DNA of 6,627 bases from Alkaliphilus sp. (GTDB lineage: Bacteria > Bacillota > Clostridia > Peptostreptococcales > Thermotaleaceae): the NCBI GenBank assembly GCA_018335765.1, contig JAGXRU010000171.1, forward strand, positions 1-6,627. The letters run 5' to 3'. The notes under the pieces are model-generated. The model was not told where the DNA came from. It ran no database searches and saw only the letters and a list, made by a program, of their open reading frames with translations. Position 1 is the stretch's first letter. The number at the start of each line of letters is the position of its first letter. The translations under genes were made by a program, and so were the position numbers. Shown one piece after another: positions 1 to 5,540 of the stretch.

Positions 1-294
1 CTGCCTCATGAAATAACAGCGGCTATATTATCCTATGAAGGTGGTATTTCTGTTAGAAGCGGATGCTTTTGCGCTCAGCCTTATGTCCAAAAACTCCTGA
101 AACTTTGTGATGCTGATATCAAAAGTCGTATCAAAAATTCCTCTCTTCATCATCCAGGTATGGTTCGAATTAGTTTTGGACTATATAATAGCAACTCCGA
201 AATTGATATTTTAATTCAGTTGCTTCGTTACATTGCAAAAAATAAAGATGGTTACTTAAAAAAATACAAAAACTTAGCCGTTTCTCATTACTGA
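1..294 (+). CDS. Class V aminotransferase / cysteine-desulfurase-like enzyme, C-terminal end (partial)
   Basis: This is the last 97 residues of a gene whose start lies before the window; the frame is open from base 1 and ends in TGA at 292-294. Two stretches point to the fold-type I, class V aminotransferase family (cysteine desulfurases, selenocysteine lyases, Moco-sulfurase-like enzymes). RSGCFCAQPYV (residues 19-29) sits where these enzymes carry the loop with the sulfur-accepting cysteine. MVRISFGLYNSNSEIDILI (54-72) is the typical C-terminal VR-S-GLYN-EID segment. The loop reads GCFC rather than the GHHC of SufS-like desulfurases, so it resembles the Moco-sulfurase or general class V branch. 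It could therefore be a cysteine desulfurase, a lyase, or another PLP enzyme, and the substrate cannot be told. The PLP lysine is outside the window. A terminator follows within 5 bases, so it ends its transcription unit. Confidence 0.8.
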   Translation: MPHEITAAILSYEGGISVRSGCFCAQPYVQKLLKLCDADIKSRIKNSSLHHPGMVRISFGLYNSNSEIDILIQLLRYIAKNKDGYLKKYKNLAVSHY

Positions 295-298
295 ACAG

Positions 299-328
299 AA
301 AGCCTTCCCAAAAGGCTTTTTTTATTTA
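299..328 (+). terminator. Intrinsic terminator of the partial aminotransferase gene
   Basis: An 8-bp perfect stem (299-306 with 312-319, AAAGCCTT/AAGGCTTT) with a 5-base loop is followed by a T-rich run (317-323, then ATTT). It starts 5 bases after the TGA stop and has the normal form of a Rho-independent terminator. Confidence 0.85.
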
Positions 329-382
329 GGCTTAGAAGGCATATTCCACCTGTTTTTGGTTAAAATAACTTTACCTCAATCT

Positions 383-391
383 AGGAAGGAG
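383..391 (+). promoter_or_regulatory. Ribosome binding site of the dsrE2-like gene, unusually far from its start
   Basis: AGGAAGGAG lies 14 bases before the ATG at 406, longer than the 7-10 bases seen for the other genes here. An in-frame TGA at 397-399 rules out any earlier start. The next in-frame ATG (418) is further away still, so 406 remains the best choice. Confidence 0.6.
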
Positions 392-405
392 ACTGTTGAA
401 ATATC

Positions 406-882
406 ATGGAAAAGAAAATGACTCTACTAATGTTCAGTGGTGATTATGATAAGGCCATGGTTGCTTTAATATTGGCAAATACAGCTAGAGATATGAATAT
501 AGAAGTAACTATTTTTTTTGCCTTTTGGGGTTTATTTCTCTTAAGAGATCCTGAAAAAGTCACATCGGAAGATAAGACTTCTTATGAAAAGATGTTTAGT
601 CTGATGACTCCGAAGGGCCCCGAGGAACTTCCTCTATCAAAGATGAACTTTAGTGGTCTTGGCAAGCAGATGCTTTTAGGGATGATGAAGGATGACGAAG
701 CACCAAAATTAATTGACTTTTTGGAAGGTGCTCGTAAAAAAGGAGTTAAGTTCTACGGCTGTAAGCTTTCCATGGAAATCATGGGTTTCAAGAAGGAGGA
801 GCTACTGCCAGAATTAGAGGTTGTTACAGCAAATGATTACATTGAAGAGGCAATGAATTCACAAATACAATTATTTATATAA
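406..882 (+). CDS. DsrE2-type (DsrE/DsrF/DrsH-like) sulfur-relay family protein
   Basis: The 158-residue product has the layout of the DsrE2 subfamily of the DsrE/F fold: an N-terminal beta-strand and Rossmann-like start (KMTLLMFSGDYDKAMVALILAN, residues 4-25), the FFAFWGLFLLR segment (37-47), a MTPKGPEELPLSKMNFSGLG stretch (67-86), and GVKFYGCKLSMEIMGFKKEEL near the C-terminus. Cys119 in that last motif is the family's conserved cysteine, thought to carry sulfur in relay reactions with rhodanese or TusA-like partners. The length matches the family, and no signal peptide is seen, so it is probably cytoplasmic. Such proteins are often annotated only as 'peroxiredoxin family' or 'DsrE/DsrF/DrsH-like'. 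The gene follows a class V aminotransferase that might supply sulfur, but a terminator separates the two, so co-function is an inference. The true partner is unknown. Confidence 0.85.
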   Translation: MEKKMTLLMFSGDYDKAMVALILANTARDMNIEVTIFFAFWGLFLLRDPEKVTSEDKTSYEKMFSLMTPKGPEELPLSKMNFSGLGKQMLLGMMKDDEAPKLIDFLEGARKKGVKFYGCKLSMEIMGFKKEELLPELEVVTANDYIEEAMNSQIQLFI

Positions 883-930
883 ATAACGAAACTCAATTCA
901 GATTGCGCTTTTACCCTTTTGCCACGAGAA

Positions 931-979
931 ATTTAATCATAAATAAAATAATAAGTAATTATTTTATTTATGATTAAAT
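931..979 (+). repeat. Perfect 22-bp AT-rich inverted repeat between dsrE2-like gene and ferritin
   Basis: Bases 931-952 are the exact reverse complement of 958-979, with the 5-base centre AAGTA (953-957). The arms are almost pure A/T, with one G-C pair. No T-run follows the right arm, so it is not a standard Rho-independent terminator in the plus direction. It ends about 50 bases before the ferritin ATG, at or just upstream of the most likely -10 sequences (around 981-991), so an operator role or a 3'-end/cruciform role are both open. It does not match a Fur or PerR box closely enough to name a regulator. Confidence 0.85.
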
Positions 980-1013
980 GTATAGTATAAGTGGTAAAAA
1001 TACTATATGAAAT

Positions 1014-1022
1014 AAAGGAGGG
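1014..1022 (+). promoter_or_regulatory. Ribosome binding site that fixes the ferritin start
   Basis: AAAGGAGGG ends 7 bases before ATG 1030. It lies inside the longer open frame that begins with GTG at 991, so it argues that the 13 extra N-terminal residues of that frame are not translated. Confidence 0.9.
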
Positions 1023-1029
1023 AAAAATA

Positions 1030-1539
1030 ATGATAAGTGAACAACTAGTAAATGAAGTGAATGAACAAATAAAACATGAATTTTTTTCAGCACAGCTATA
1101 TTTAGCCATGGCTGCTTATTGTGCTTCCGAAGACCTGATGGGTTTCGCAAATTTCTTCAAAGTACAAGCGGAGGAAGAAAAATTCCACGCAATGAAATTC
1201 TTTGACTATTTAATAGAAAGAGGAGAACGCACTAGATTGACAGCCCTTGATCCTCCGAAAAATGATTATTCATCTGTACTGGATGCATTTAAATTTTCTT
1301 ATGAGCATGAATTATTTGTAACAAAAAGAATATATAAGCTCATGGATATTGCCGTTGATGAAAGAGAACATGCAACCATCAGTTTTTTGAAATGGTTCAT
1401 AGACGAGCAAGTGGAAGAAGAATCTATGTTCAGTGCCTTGGTGAAAAAACTTGAGAGGGTCGATAATAATGTAAGTGGCTTATATATGCTAGATGCTGAA
1501 TTGGCTCAAAGAACATTCACTCCTCCGGCTACTGCATAA
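1030..1539 (+). CDS. ftnA: Non-haem bacterial ferritin (iron storage)
   Basis: The 169-residue protein is a four-helix-bundle ferritin of the bacterial FtnA type, which oxidises Fe(II) at a di-iron centre and stores iron in a 24-subunit cytoplasmic shell. The ferroxidase ligands are all visible: Glu17 (KHEFFSAQLY), Glu50 and His53 (QAEEEKFHA), Glu94 (YEHEL), and Gln127 with Glu130 (WFIDEQVEEE). Length and helix order fit the family, and no haem-ligand Met of bacterioferritins is apparent. The start at ATG 1030 is set by the AAAGGAGGG site and by the family's N-terminus (MISEQLVNEVNEQIKHEF); a longer frame opens at GTG 991 but adds residues foreign to ferritins. The gene stands alone: a 22-bp inverted repeat precedes it and a strong terminator follows 13 bases after its stop. 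Regulation by iron or peroxide is plausible but no recognised box was found. Confidence 0.95.
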   Translation: MISEQLVNEVNEQIKHEFFSAQLYLAMAAYCASEDLMGFANFFKVQAEEEKFHAMKFFDYLIERGERTRLTALDPPKNDYSSVLDAFKFSYEHELFVTKRIYKLMDIAVDEREHATISFLKWFIDEQVEEESMFSALVKKLERVDNNVSGLYMLDAELAQRTFTPPATA

Positions 1540-1552
1540 CCATAAATATAAT

Positions 1553-1597
1553 AATGCAAAAAACTAGGACCAATTAACGGTTCTAGTTTTTTGCATT
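1553..1597 (+). terminator. Strong intrinsic terminator after ferritin
   Basis: A 19-bp stem (1553-1571 with 1579-1597, one G-T wobble) encloses a 7-base loop. Six A's in the left arm face six T's in the right arm, so the lower stem doubles as the T tract. It could work in both directions. Confidence 0.85.
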
Positions 1598-1660
1598 TGA
1601 CCTGTTGAGTAGCTCTAAATTGTGTTGGCTTTGTTAAAATTATTTCTGAAAAGTCATATC

Positions 1661-1703
1661 AACATCGCATTATCAGAAGTTCCCCTGATAATGCGATGTT
1701 TTT
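1661..1703 (+). terminator. Orphan terminator-like hairpin
   Basis: A perfect 16-bp stem (1661-1676 with 1685-1700) with an 8-base loop runs into TTTTT (1699-1703). It has the form of a plus-strand terminator, yet the ferritin terminator lies only 63 bases upstream and no gene sits between them. It may be a backup terminator, the end of a short RNA, or a relic of a lost gene or mobile element. Confidence 0.65.
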
Positions 1704-1816
1704 CGATATTATGATCTTTTACTTTCAGTTTAGGCTTCACACTATTAATTTCTATGCATATATTAAGACAGTAGCATTTATCCAAACACTATGCAAATCC
1801 AATCTCCAACTTTAAC

Positions 1817-1849
1817 AAGCAAAAAACACAAATCTCTGATTTGTTGCTT
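1817..1849 (+). repeat. Bulged hairpin upstream of sodC
   Basis: CAAATC (1829-1834) pairs with GATTTG (1838-1843) around a 3-base TCT loop. AAGCAA (1817-1822) pairs with TTGCTT (1844-1849), leaving a 6-base bulge on the left side only. It is about 80 bases before the sodC start; whether it forms or matters is unknown. Confidence 0.35.
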
Positions 1850-1915
1850 ATCGCTTAAGTCATGCAAAAGTTAAAGTCTTGGAATTGCAAGTCATCTGAC
1901 AAAAATGAAATCAGT

Positions 1916-1921
1916 GAGGAG
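1916..1921 (+). promoter_or_regulatory. Ribosome binding site of sodC
   Basis: GAGGAG lies 8 bases before ATG 1930 and supports that start, and therefore the unusual N-terminal extension of the protein. Confidence 0.8.
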
Positions 1922-1929
1922 ATTTAAAT

Positions 1930-2460
1930 ATGTATAATAATTGGCATCCCTATGGATATTATCACAACCCCCCTCAAACCGTTATGCCTAAGCCTTCGAA
2001 AACTGCTGTTGCCTATTTAAAGGGAGGACCATTTTCTCCCAATATAAAAGGTCTTGTTCTTTTCCAGGAGATGAGAGATGGAACCCGCGTATGCGTGGAG
2101 GTAACAGGTCTTCCTTCATATCAACCTGGTTATCATAACAAGGACCCCATAGGTCCCCATGGCTTCCATATCCATGAGAATGGTATCTGTGAGATTAGAG
2201 ACTCCGATGACCCTTTCCATGCTGTGGGAGGACACTGGAATCCTACTAATCAGCCACACGGGAACCATGCAGGAGATATGCCTGTAATTTTCTCCAACAA
2301 TGGCTATGCATGGATGTGTTTCTTTACAAATGCTTTCAAGGTAGCTGATGCGATTGGTAAGGCTGTTATTATCCATCAGAATCCCGATGACTTTAGAACC
2401 CAACCAGCTGGAGATGCCGGTAAGCGATTGGCATGTGGAGTTATCGAATATATAATATAA
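1930..2460 (+). CDS. sodC: Cu/Zn superoxide dismutase family protein, no signal peptide
   Basis: The 176-residue protein carries every metal site expected of Cu/Zn SOD (superoxide to oxygen and hydrogen peroxide). His80 and His82 (GFHIHENG), the bridging His102 (GGHWNP), His110, His113 and Asp116 (HGNHAGD), and His149 (VIIHQNPDD) match the copper and zinc ligands in order. Arg166 (GKRLACG) fits the active-site arginine, and Cys87 with Cys169 fit the conserved disulfide. It therefore looks catalytically intact rather than a ligand-lost relative. Most bacterial SodC proteins are exported, but this one has no hydrophobic signal sequence; residues 1-22 are instead rich in Tyr, Trp, His and Pro (MYNNWHPYGYYHNPPQ). 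A cytosolic location is thus suggested, and a spore-coat or surface role is possible but unproven. A GAGGAG site supports the start. The gene is monocistronic, ending in a hairpin shared with convergent asnS. Enzymatic activity has to be inferred from residues. Confidence 0.9.
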   Translation: MYNNWHPYGYYHNPPQTVMPKPSKTAVAYLKGGPFSPNIKGLVLFQEMRDGTRVCVEVTGLPSYQPGYHNKDPIGPHGFHIHENGICEIRDSDDPFHAVGGHWNPTNQPHGNHAGDMPVIFSNNGYAWMCFFTNAFKVADAIGKAVIIHQNPDDFRTQPAGDAGKRLACGVIEYII

Positions 2461-2488
2461 GCCCTGCTCAAATAAGGCAGGGCTTTAT
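2459..2488. terminator. Hairpin terminator between convergent sodC and asnS
   Basis: GCCCTGC (2461-2467) pairs with GCAGGGC (2477-2483), extended by AA/TT to 9 bp, around a 9-base loop. TTTATTTT follows on the plus strand, giving a good terminator for sodC. The minus-strand flank (TTATATT) is poorer in T, so its use for asnS is less certain. The stem begins at the last two bases of the sodC stop codon. Confidence 0.8.
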
Positions 2489-2489
2489 T

Positions 2490-3881
2490 TTAAAATTCTG
2501 CAGTTTTTGGTGTTCTTGGATAGGAAATAACATCTCTAATATTGGTCATTCCAGTCATATACATGATGATCCGTTCAAAGCCTAGCCCATAACCGGCATG
2601 CTTGGTACCGCCATATTTTCTAAGCTCTAAATACCACCAATAATCTTCCTTGTGAAGTCCCATTTCAGCTATTCTTCCCTCAAGAACATCAAGTCTTTCT
2701 TCCCTTTGACTTCCGCCAATGATCTCTCCAACCCCTGGCACCAGCAGATCCATAGCGGCAACAGTTTTATTATCATCATTAACACGCATATAGAAGGCTT
2801 TAATGTCTTTAGGATAATTTGTCACAAAAACAGGCTTATTAAATACTTTTTCAGTTAAGTACCTTTCATGCTCCGTTTGGAGGTCACAACCCCACTCGAC
2901 AGGATATTGGAAATCCTGCTTTGATTCCTGTAATATTTTAATTGCTTCAGTATATGATACACGTCCAAAATCAGAATGAATTATATTGCTAAGTCGTTCC
3001 AAAAGTCCTTTATCAATAAAATTGTTGAAAAACTCCATTTCCTCTGGTGCATTTTCCATCACATAATTAATAATATATTTAATCATATCCTCAGCCAATT
3101 CCATATTGTCTTCCAGCTCAGCAAAGGCTATTTCAGGCTCTATCATCCAAAATTCCGAAGCATGTCTAGCAGTATTTGAATTTTCTGCACGGAAGGTAGG
3201 TCCAAAAGTATATACATTTCTGAAAGCTAGACAGTAGCCTTCCAGATTAAGTTGACCGCTTACAGTCAAGTTTGTTTCCTTGCCAAAGAAATCCTGACTG
3301 ACATCCACCTTGCCATTCTCATCTTTTGGAATATTGTTAAGATCAAGGGTAGTGATTCTAAACATAGCCCCGGCACCTTCGCAGTCGCTTCCAGTAATTA
3401 TCGGTGCATGTACATAAACAAAGCCTCTTTCCTGAAAAAATTTATGAATTGCATAGGCTGCTATGGAACGTACTCTAAATACTGCTGAGAAGGTATTGCT
3501 ACGTGGTCTTAAGTGGGCTATTTCCCTTAGAAATTCAAAACTGTGCTTTTTCTTTTGTAATGGGTAGTCGCTGTCACAAGTACCTACAACTTCTATTTTA
3601 TTGGCCTTCAACTCAAATGATTGTTTAGCATTTGGGGTTTCAATCAATAATCCTTCTACGTAGATCGCTGAACCCGTATTAAGTTTTTCTATTTCCTTGA
3701 AATTTTCTAAGCTTTCATCAAAAACAACTTGTATGCTTTTGAAAAAACTTCCATCATTTAATTCTATAAAGCCAAAAAATTTTGATGACCTGACTGTTCT
3801 AACCCATCCCGAAACTGAAATGTGTTGTCCTATATATTTCTCCGTTTCTCTATAAAGCTTCTTTACATTTGTGGTTTTCAA
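2490..3881 (-). CDS. asnS: Asparaginyl-tRNA synthetase, TTG start
   Basis: This class IIb aminoacyl-tRNA synthetase (463 residues from the chosen start, the usual AsnRS length) charges tRNA-Asn in the cytoplasm. The N-terminal OB-fold anticodon-binding domain spans about residues 16-105 (VSGWVRTVRSSKFFGFIELNDGS). The catalytic core has HLRPRSN (123-129), the AsnRS-typical SDCEGAG (165-171), motif 2 FRAENSNTARHASEF (230-244), GVGEIIGGSQREER (383-396) and motif 3 GLGFERIIMYMTG (432-444). SDCEGAG separates it from AspRS. The frame extends upstream to an ATG at 3950, but that stretch contains the promoter. The TTG at 3879-3881 has AAGGAGG 8 bases before it and begins with KTTNVKKLYRE, the expected family N-terminus. 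The gene lies 95 bases after the MATE gene on the same strand but has its own promoter. No T-box leader is present, as the predicted 5' leader is only about 35 bases. Confidence 0.95.
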   Translation of the reverse strand: MKTTNVKKLYRETEKYIGQHISVSGWVRTVRSSKFFGFIELNDGSFFKSIQVVFDESLENFKEIEKLNTGSAIYVEGLLIETPNAKQSFELKANKIEVVGTCDSDYPLQKKKHSFEFLREIAHLRPRSNTFSAVFRVRSIAAYAIHKFFQERGFVYVHAPIITGSDCEGAGAMFRITTLDLNNIPKDENGKVDVSQDFFGKETNLTVSGQLNLEGYCLAFRNVYTFGPTFRAENSNTARHASEFWMIEPEIAFAELEDNMELAEDMIKYIINYVMENAPEEMEFFNNFIDKGLLERLSNIIHSDFGRVSYTEAIKILQESKQDFQYPVEWGCDLQTEHERYLTEKVFNKPVFVTNYPKDIKAFYMRVNDDNKTVAAMDLLVPGVGEIIGGSQREERLDVLEGRIAEMGLHKEDYWWYLELRKYGGTKHAGYGLGFERIIMYMTGMTNIRDVISYPRTPKTAEF

Positions 3882-3889
3882 AATAGAAA

Positions 3890-3896
3890 CCTCCTT
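3890..3896 (-). promoter_or_regulatory. Ribosome binding site deciding the asnS TTG start
   Basis: The minus strand reads AAGGAGG here, 8 bases before TTG 3881. There is no comparable site before the ATG at 3950, so the site decides against the 23-residue longer frame. Confidence 0.9.
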
Positions 3897-3921
3897 ATTT
3901 TCCCATGGTGTCGATATTGTA

Positions 3922-3950
3922 ATTATAATATCTAGACCTATGTCTGTCAA
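3922..3950 (-). promoter_or_regulatory. Consensus sigma-A promoter for asnS
   Basis: On the minus strand TTGACA (3950-3945) and TATAAT (3927-3922) are exact consensus hexamers with a 17-base spacer. Transcription should begin near 3915, giving a leader of about 35 bases. The -10 lies inside a near-perfect 20-bp palindrome (3913-3932, GATATT-TAATTA-AATATC, one mismatched pair), which may or may not be an operator. Confidence 0.9.
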
Positions 3951-3976
3951 AACTTTTACATTATATCAAATCACAA

Positions 3977-5338
3977 TTATAGGTTATCCACCATATTTTT
4001 AGCCCATTTTTTTGATAATACTCTAGGTAGTCCCACAATAGCCTTGACTACTTCCTCTAAAGATACTACAGCTACCACCCAATATACCGGCAGTTTCCAA
4101 TAGAAAGCTCCTATAAATGCCAATGGCACCCCAATTAGCCAAACACTGCTCAGTTCCAGTGCAAGAGCGTATTTTGTGTCTCCTCCGCTTCTGAATATTC
4201 CAACAATTAATATCGCATTAAACATTTTTACAAACATGAAAATCGACATTACCAAAATAATTTTTTGAGTGTCCCGATAAACAACATCAGAAACTTGGAA
4301 AAATGATAATGCCAGCGGTGTTGAAAGATAGAGCATAATTCCTAAAATCATCCCCACTAACGGTCCTAAAACTGCGAAATTATACCCATATTTAATGGCT
4401 TTTTCATTATTGTTTGCGCCTAGTTCATTTCCTAACATCACAGCACTGGCATTGGCTAATCCAAAGTTAAATACCATGAAAAGATTTTGAATAGTATTCG
4501 CTATTTGCACAGCAGCTATAGCTTCTGTACTTATCCTAGCATAGGCTACTGAATACATCACCATTCCGAGGGACCAGAAACTCTCATTTATTATTACTGG
4601 CGTTGCGGTATCAAAATACTTTTTAACAAAGTCTCGCGGCAGATCAAGCATTTCATTTATTCTAGCCGCCAAAGTTTCCTGCCTTTTATAAATAATTATT
4701 AATAACAAAACCATCTCCAGAAGCCTTGATATTAAAGTCGCCAAGGCAGCACCCCTTATTCCCATTTGCGGGAATCCAAACACTCCGAAAATTAGCAGAT
4801 AATTAAGCAAGGTATTACATAGTAGGGATATGGCACTGACATACATTGGCAACTTCGCCTGCCCTACACTTCTTGAAGCAAATCCATAGGCAAAGCTGAT
4901 CGTTGTAGCTAAGTAACTAAAGGATACAATTCTTAAATACTGACTTCCGAGCAGTATTACCTTCTGATCCTTTGAAAAAACACTTAAAATAAATTCAGGA
5001 AAAAATAGTGCTCCTGCTGCGAACACCGTACTGACAACTCCACCGGCTATGAGAGATATTCCCAGAACCCGTCTGATATTTTGAATATCCCTTTTTCCCC
5101 AAAACTGTGCAATAAAAATAGATGCTCCACTATTTATACCAAAGGCAATCAAAATAAATAGGAAGAAAAGCTGATTTGCCAAGCCTACAGCTGCAATTTC
5201 TATTTCTCCGAGCTTTCCCACCATAACCGTATCAACCATATTTAATGAAGTCGATATAAGATTTTGTATTGTAATAGGTATGGCTATACTAAGCAATGTT
5301 TTGTAAAAGGTTTTATCTCTGTAATGATTTAACTGCAT
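3977..5338 (-). CDS. MATE-family multidrug/cation efflux transporter
   Basis: The 453-residue, very hydrophobic protein has the size and two-lobed repeat layout of MATE exporters (about 12 membrane helices), which move drugs or cationic compounds out of the cell using a Na+ or H+ gradient. Typical family segments are visible: MVDTVMVGKLGEIEIAAVGLANQ (34-56), FGFPQMGIRGAALATLISR in the first half (187-205), AAVQIANTIQNLF (275-287) and ANASAVMLGNELGANN at the matching place of the second lobe, and GIFRSGGDTKYALALEL (380-396). Substrate and coupling ion cannot be read from this. The ATG at 5338 has AGGAGG 10 bases upstream. It lies before asnS on the same strand, but asnS has its own consensus promoter and the two need not share a transcript. 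Regulation by a local repressor is suggested by palindromes upstream. Confidence 0.93.
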   Translation of the reverse strand: MQLNHYRDKTFYKTLLSIAIPITIQNLISTSLNMVDTVMVGKLGEIEIAAVGLANQLFFLFILIAFGINSGASIFIAQFWGKRDIQNIRRVLGISLIAGGVVSTVFAAGALFFPEFILSVFSKDQKVILLGSQYLRIVSFSYLATTISFAYGFASRSVGQAKLPMYVSAISLLCNTLLNYLLIFGVFGFPQMGIRGAALATLISRLLEMVLLLIIIYKRQETLAARINEMLDLPRDFVKKYFDTATPVIINESFWSLGMVMYSVAYARISTEAIAAVQIANTIQNLFMVFNFGLANASAVMLGNELGANNNEKAIKYGYNFAVLGPLVGMILGIMLYLSTPLALSFFQVSDVVYRDTQKIILVMSIFMFVKMFNAILIVGIFRSGGDTKYALALELSSVWLIGVPLAFIGAFYWKLPVYWVVAVVSLEEVVKAIVGLPRVLSKKWAKNMVDNL

Positions 5339-5348
5339 AACTTTTGTG

Positions 5349-5354
5349 CCTCCT
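5349..5354 (-). promoter_or_regulatory. Ribosome binding site of the MATE gene
   Basis: AGGAGG on the minus strand, 10 bases before ATG 5338, supports the full-length start. Confidence 0.8.
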
Positions 5355-5357
5355 GAA

Positions 5358-5396
5358 TCCTAAGTTAGGAATAATTATAGTGTCCACTCTATTATA
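5358..5396 (-). promoter_or_regulatory. Probable MATE-gene promoter region with palindrome
   Basis: Two exact TATAAT hexamers occur on the minus strand (5379-5374 and 5396-5391), but neither has a good TTGACA-like -35 at 16-18 bases, so the promoter is weak or activated. TCCTAAGTTAGGA (5358-5370) is a perfect 13-base palindrome sitting where transcription from the nearer -10 would start (about 5367), a usual operator position. Between the two -10 boxes AGTG-GA-CACT forms a second short inverted repeat. The regulator is unknown and no regulator gene lies next to it. Confidence 0.45.
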
Positions 5397-5481
5397 CGAA
5401 TAATTTTCGCTTTTACCTACTACTTTTTTTCCACGAAGCAATATAGAAGAAAGACTTTATTTGGTCTAAGACGATGACTAC

Positions 5482-5510
5482 TTGACCCCTTGTAACAACC
5501 TTTTTTTAAT
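5482..5510 (+). promoter_or_regulatory. Probable sigma-A promoter of the serine dehydratase operon
   Basis: TTGACC (5482-5487) and TTTAAT (5505-5510) are separated by 17 bases; each matches five of six consensus positions. Transcription would start near 5517, about 39 bases before the TTG start. A small TTGT-A-ACAA inverted repeat (5490-5498) lies in the spacer. Confidence 0.6.
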
Positions 5511-5540
5511 GGTAAAGTTTATTATAGATACTATTTTTGC

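Larger units (their letters stand above)
1598..1929. other. Gene-free stretch between ferritin and sodC
   Basis: No open frame with a ribosome binding site or family resemblance is seen on either strand. The stretch holds a 16-bp terminator-like hairpin (1661-1703), a weaker bulged hairpin (1817-1849) and the sodC leader. An imperfect inverted pair, TTGGCTTTGTTAAA at 1625-1638 and CTTTAACAAGCAA at 1810-1822, could be the decayed ends of a small element, but the match needs two one-base gaps and no target-site duplication was recognised. No clear sigma-A promoter for sodC was found. Confidence 0.5.

Noticed and set aside
981..991. TATAGT/TATAAG as a ferritin -10 box
   Set aside because: No reasonable -35 hexamer is found at 16-18 bases upstream, so the promoter is not listed as a feature of its own.
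991..1029. GTG start giving a 182-residue ferritin
   Set aside because: The ribosome binding site for ATG 1030 lies inside this stretch, and the 13 extra residues do not resemble a ferritin N-terminus.
1739..1765. Possible sigma-K-like promoter (CACAC ... CATATATTA) upstream of sodC
   Set aside because: The motif carries too little information, the spacing is not ideal, and it is about 170 bases from the start codon; it is not enough to claim sporulation control.
2116..2403. 95-residue open frame on the minus strand within sodC
   Set aside because: It is a shadow of a well-supported gene, has no ribosome binding site, and resembles no family.
2652..3488. Three short plus-strand frames (2652-2858, 2976-3179, 3252-3488) opposite asnS
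   Set aside because: They lie antisense to strongly conserved AsnRS coding sequence and show neither start signals nor recognisable protein features.
906..5436. Shared CGCTTTTACC followed by CCACGA at 906-927 and 5408-5436
   Set aside because: A 10-base match between two intergenic regions is expected by chance in a window this size; spacing to the second part differs and positions relative to genes differ.
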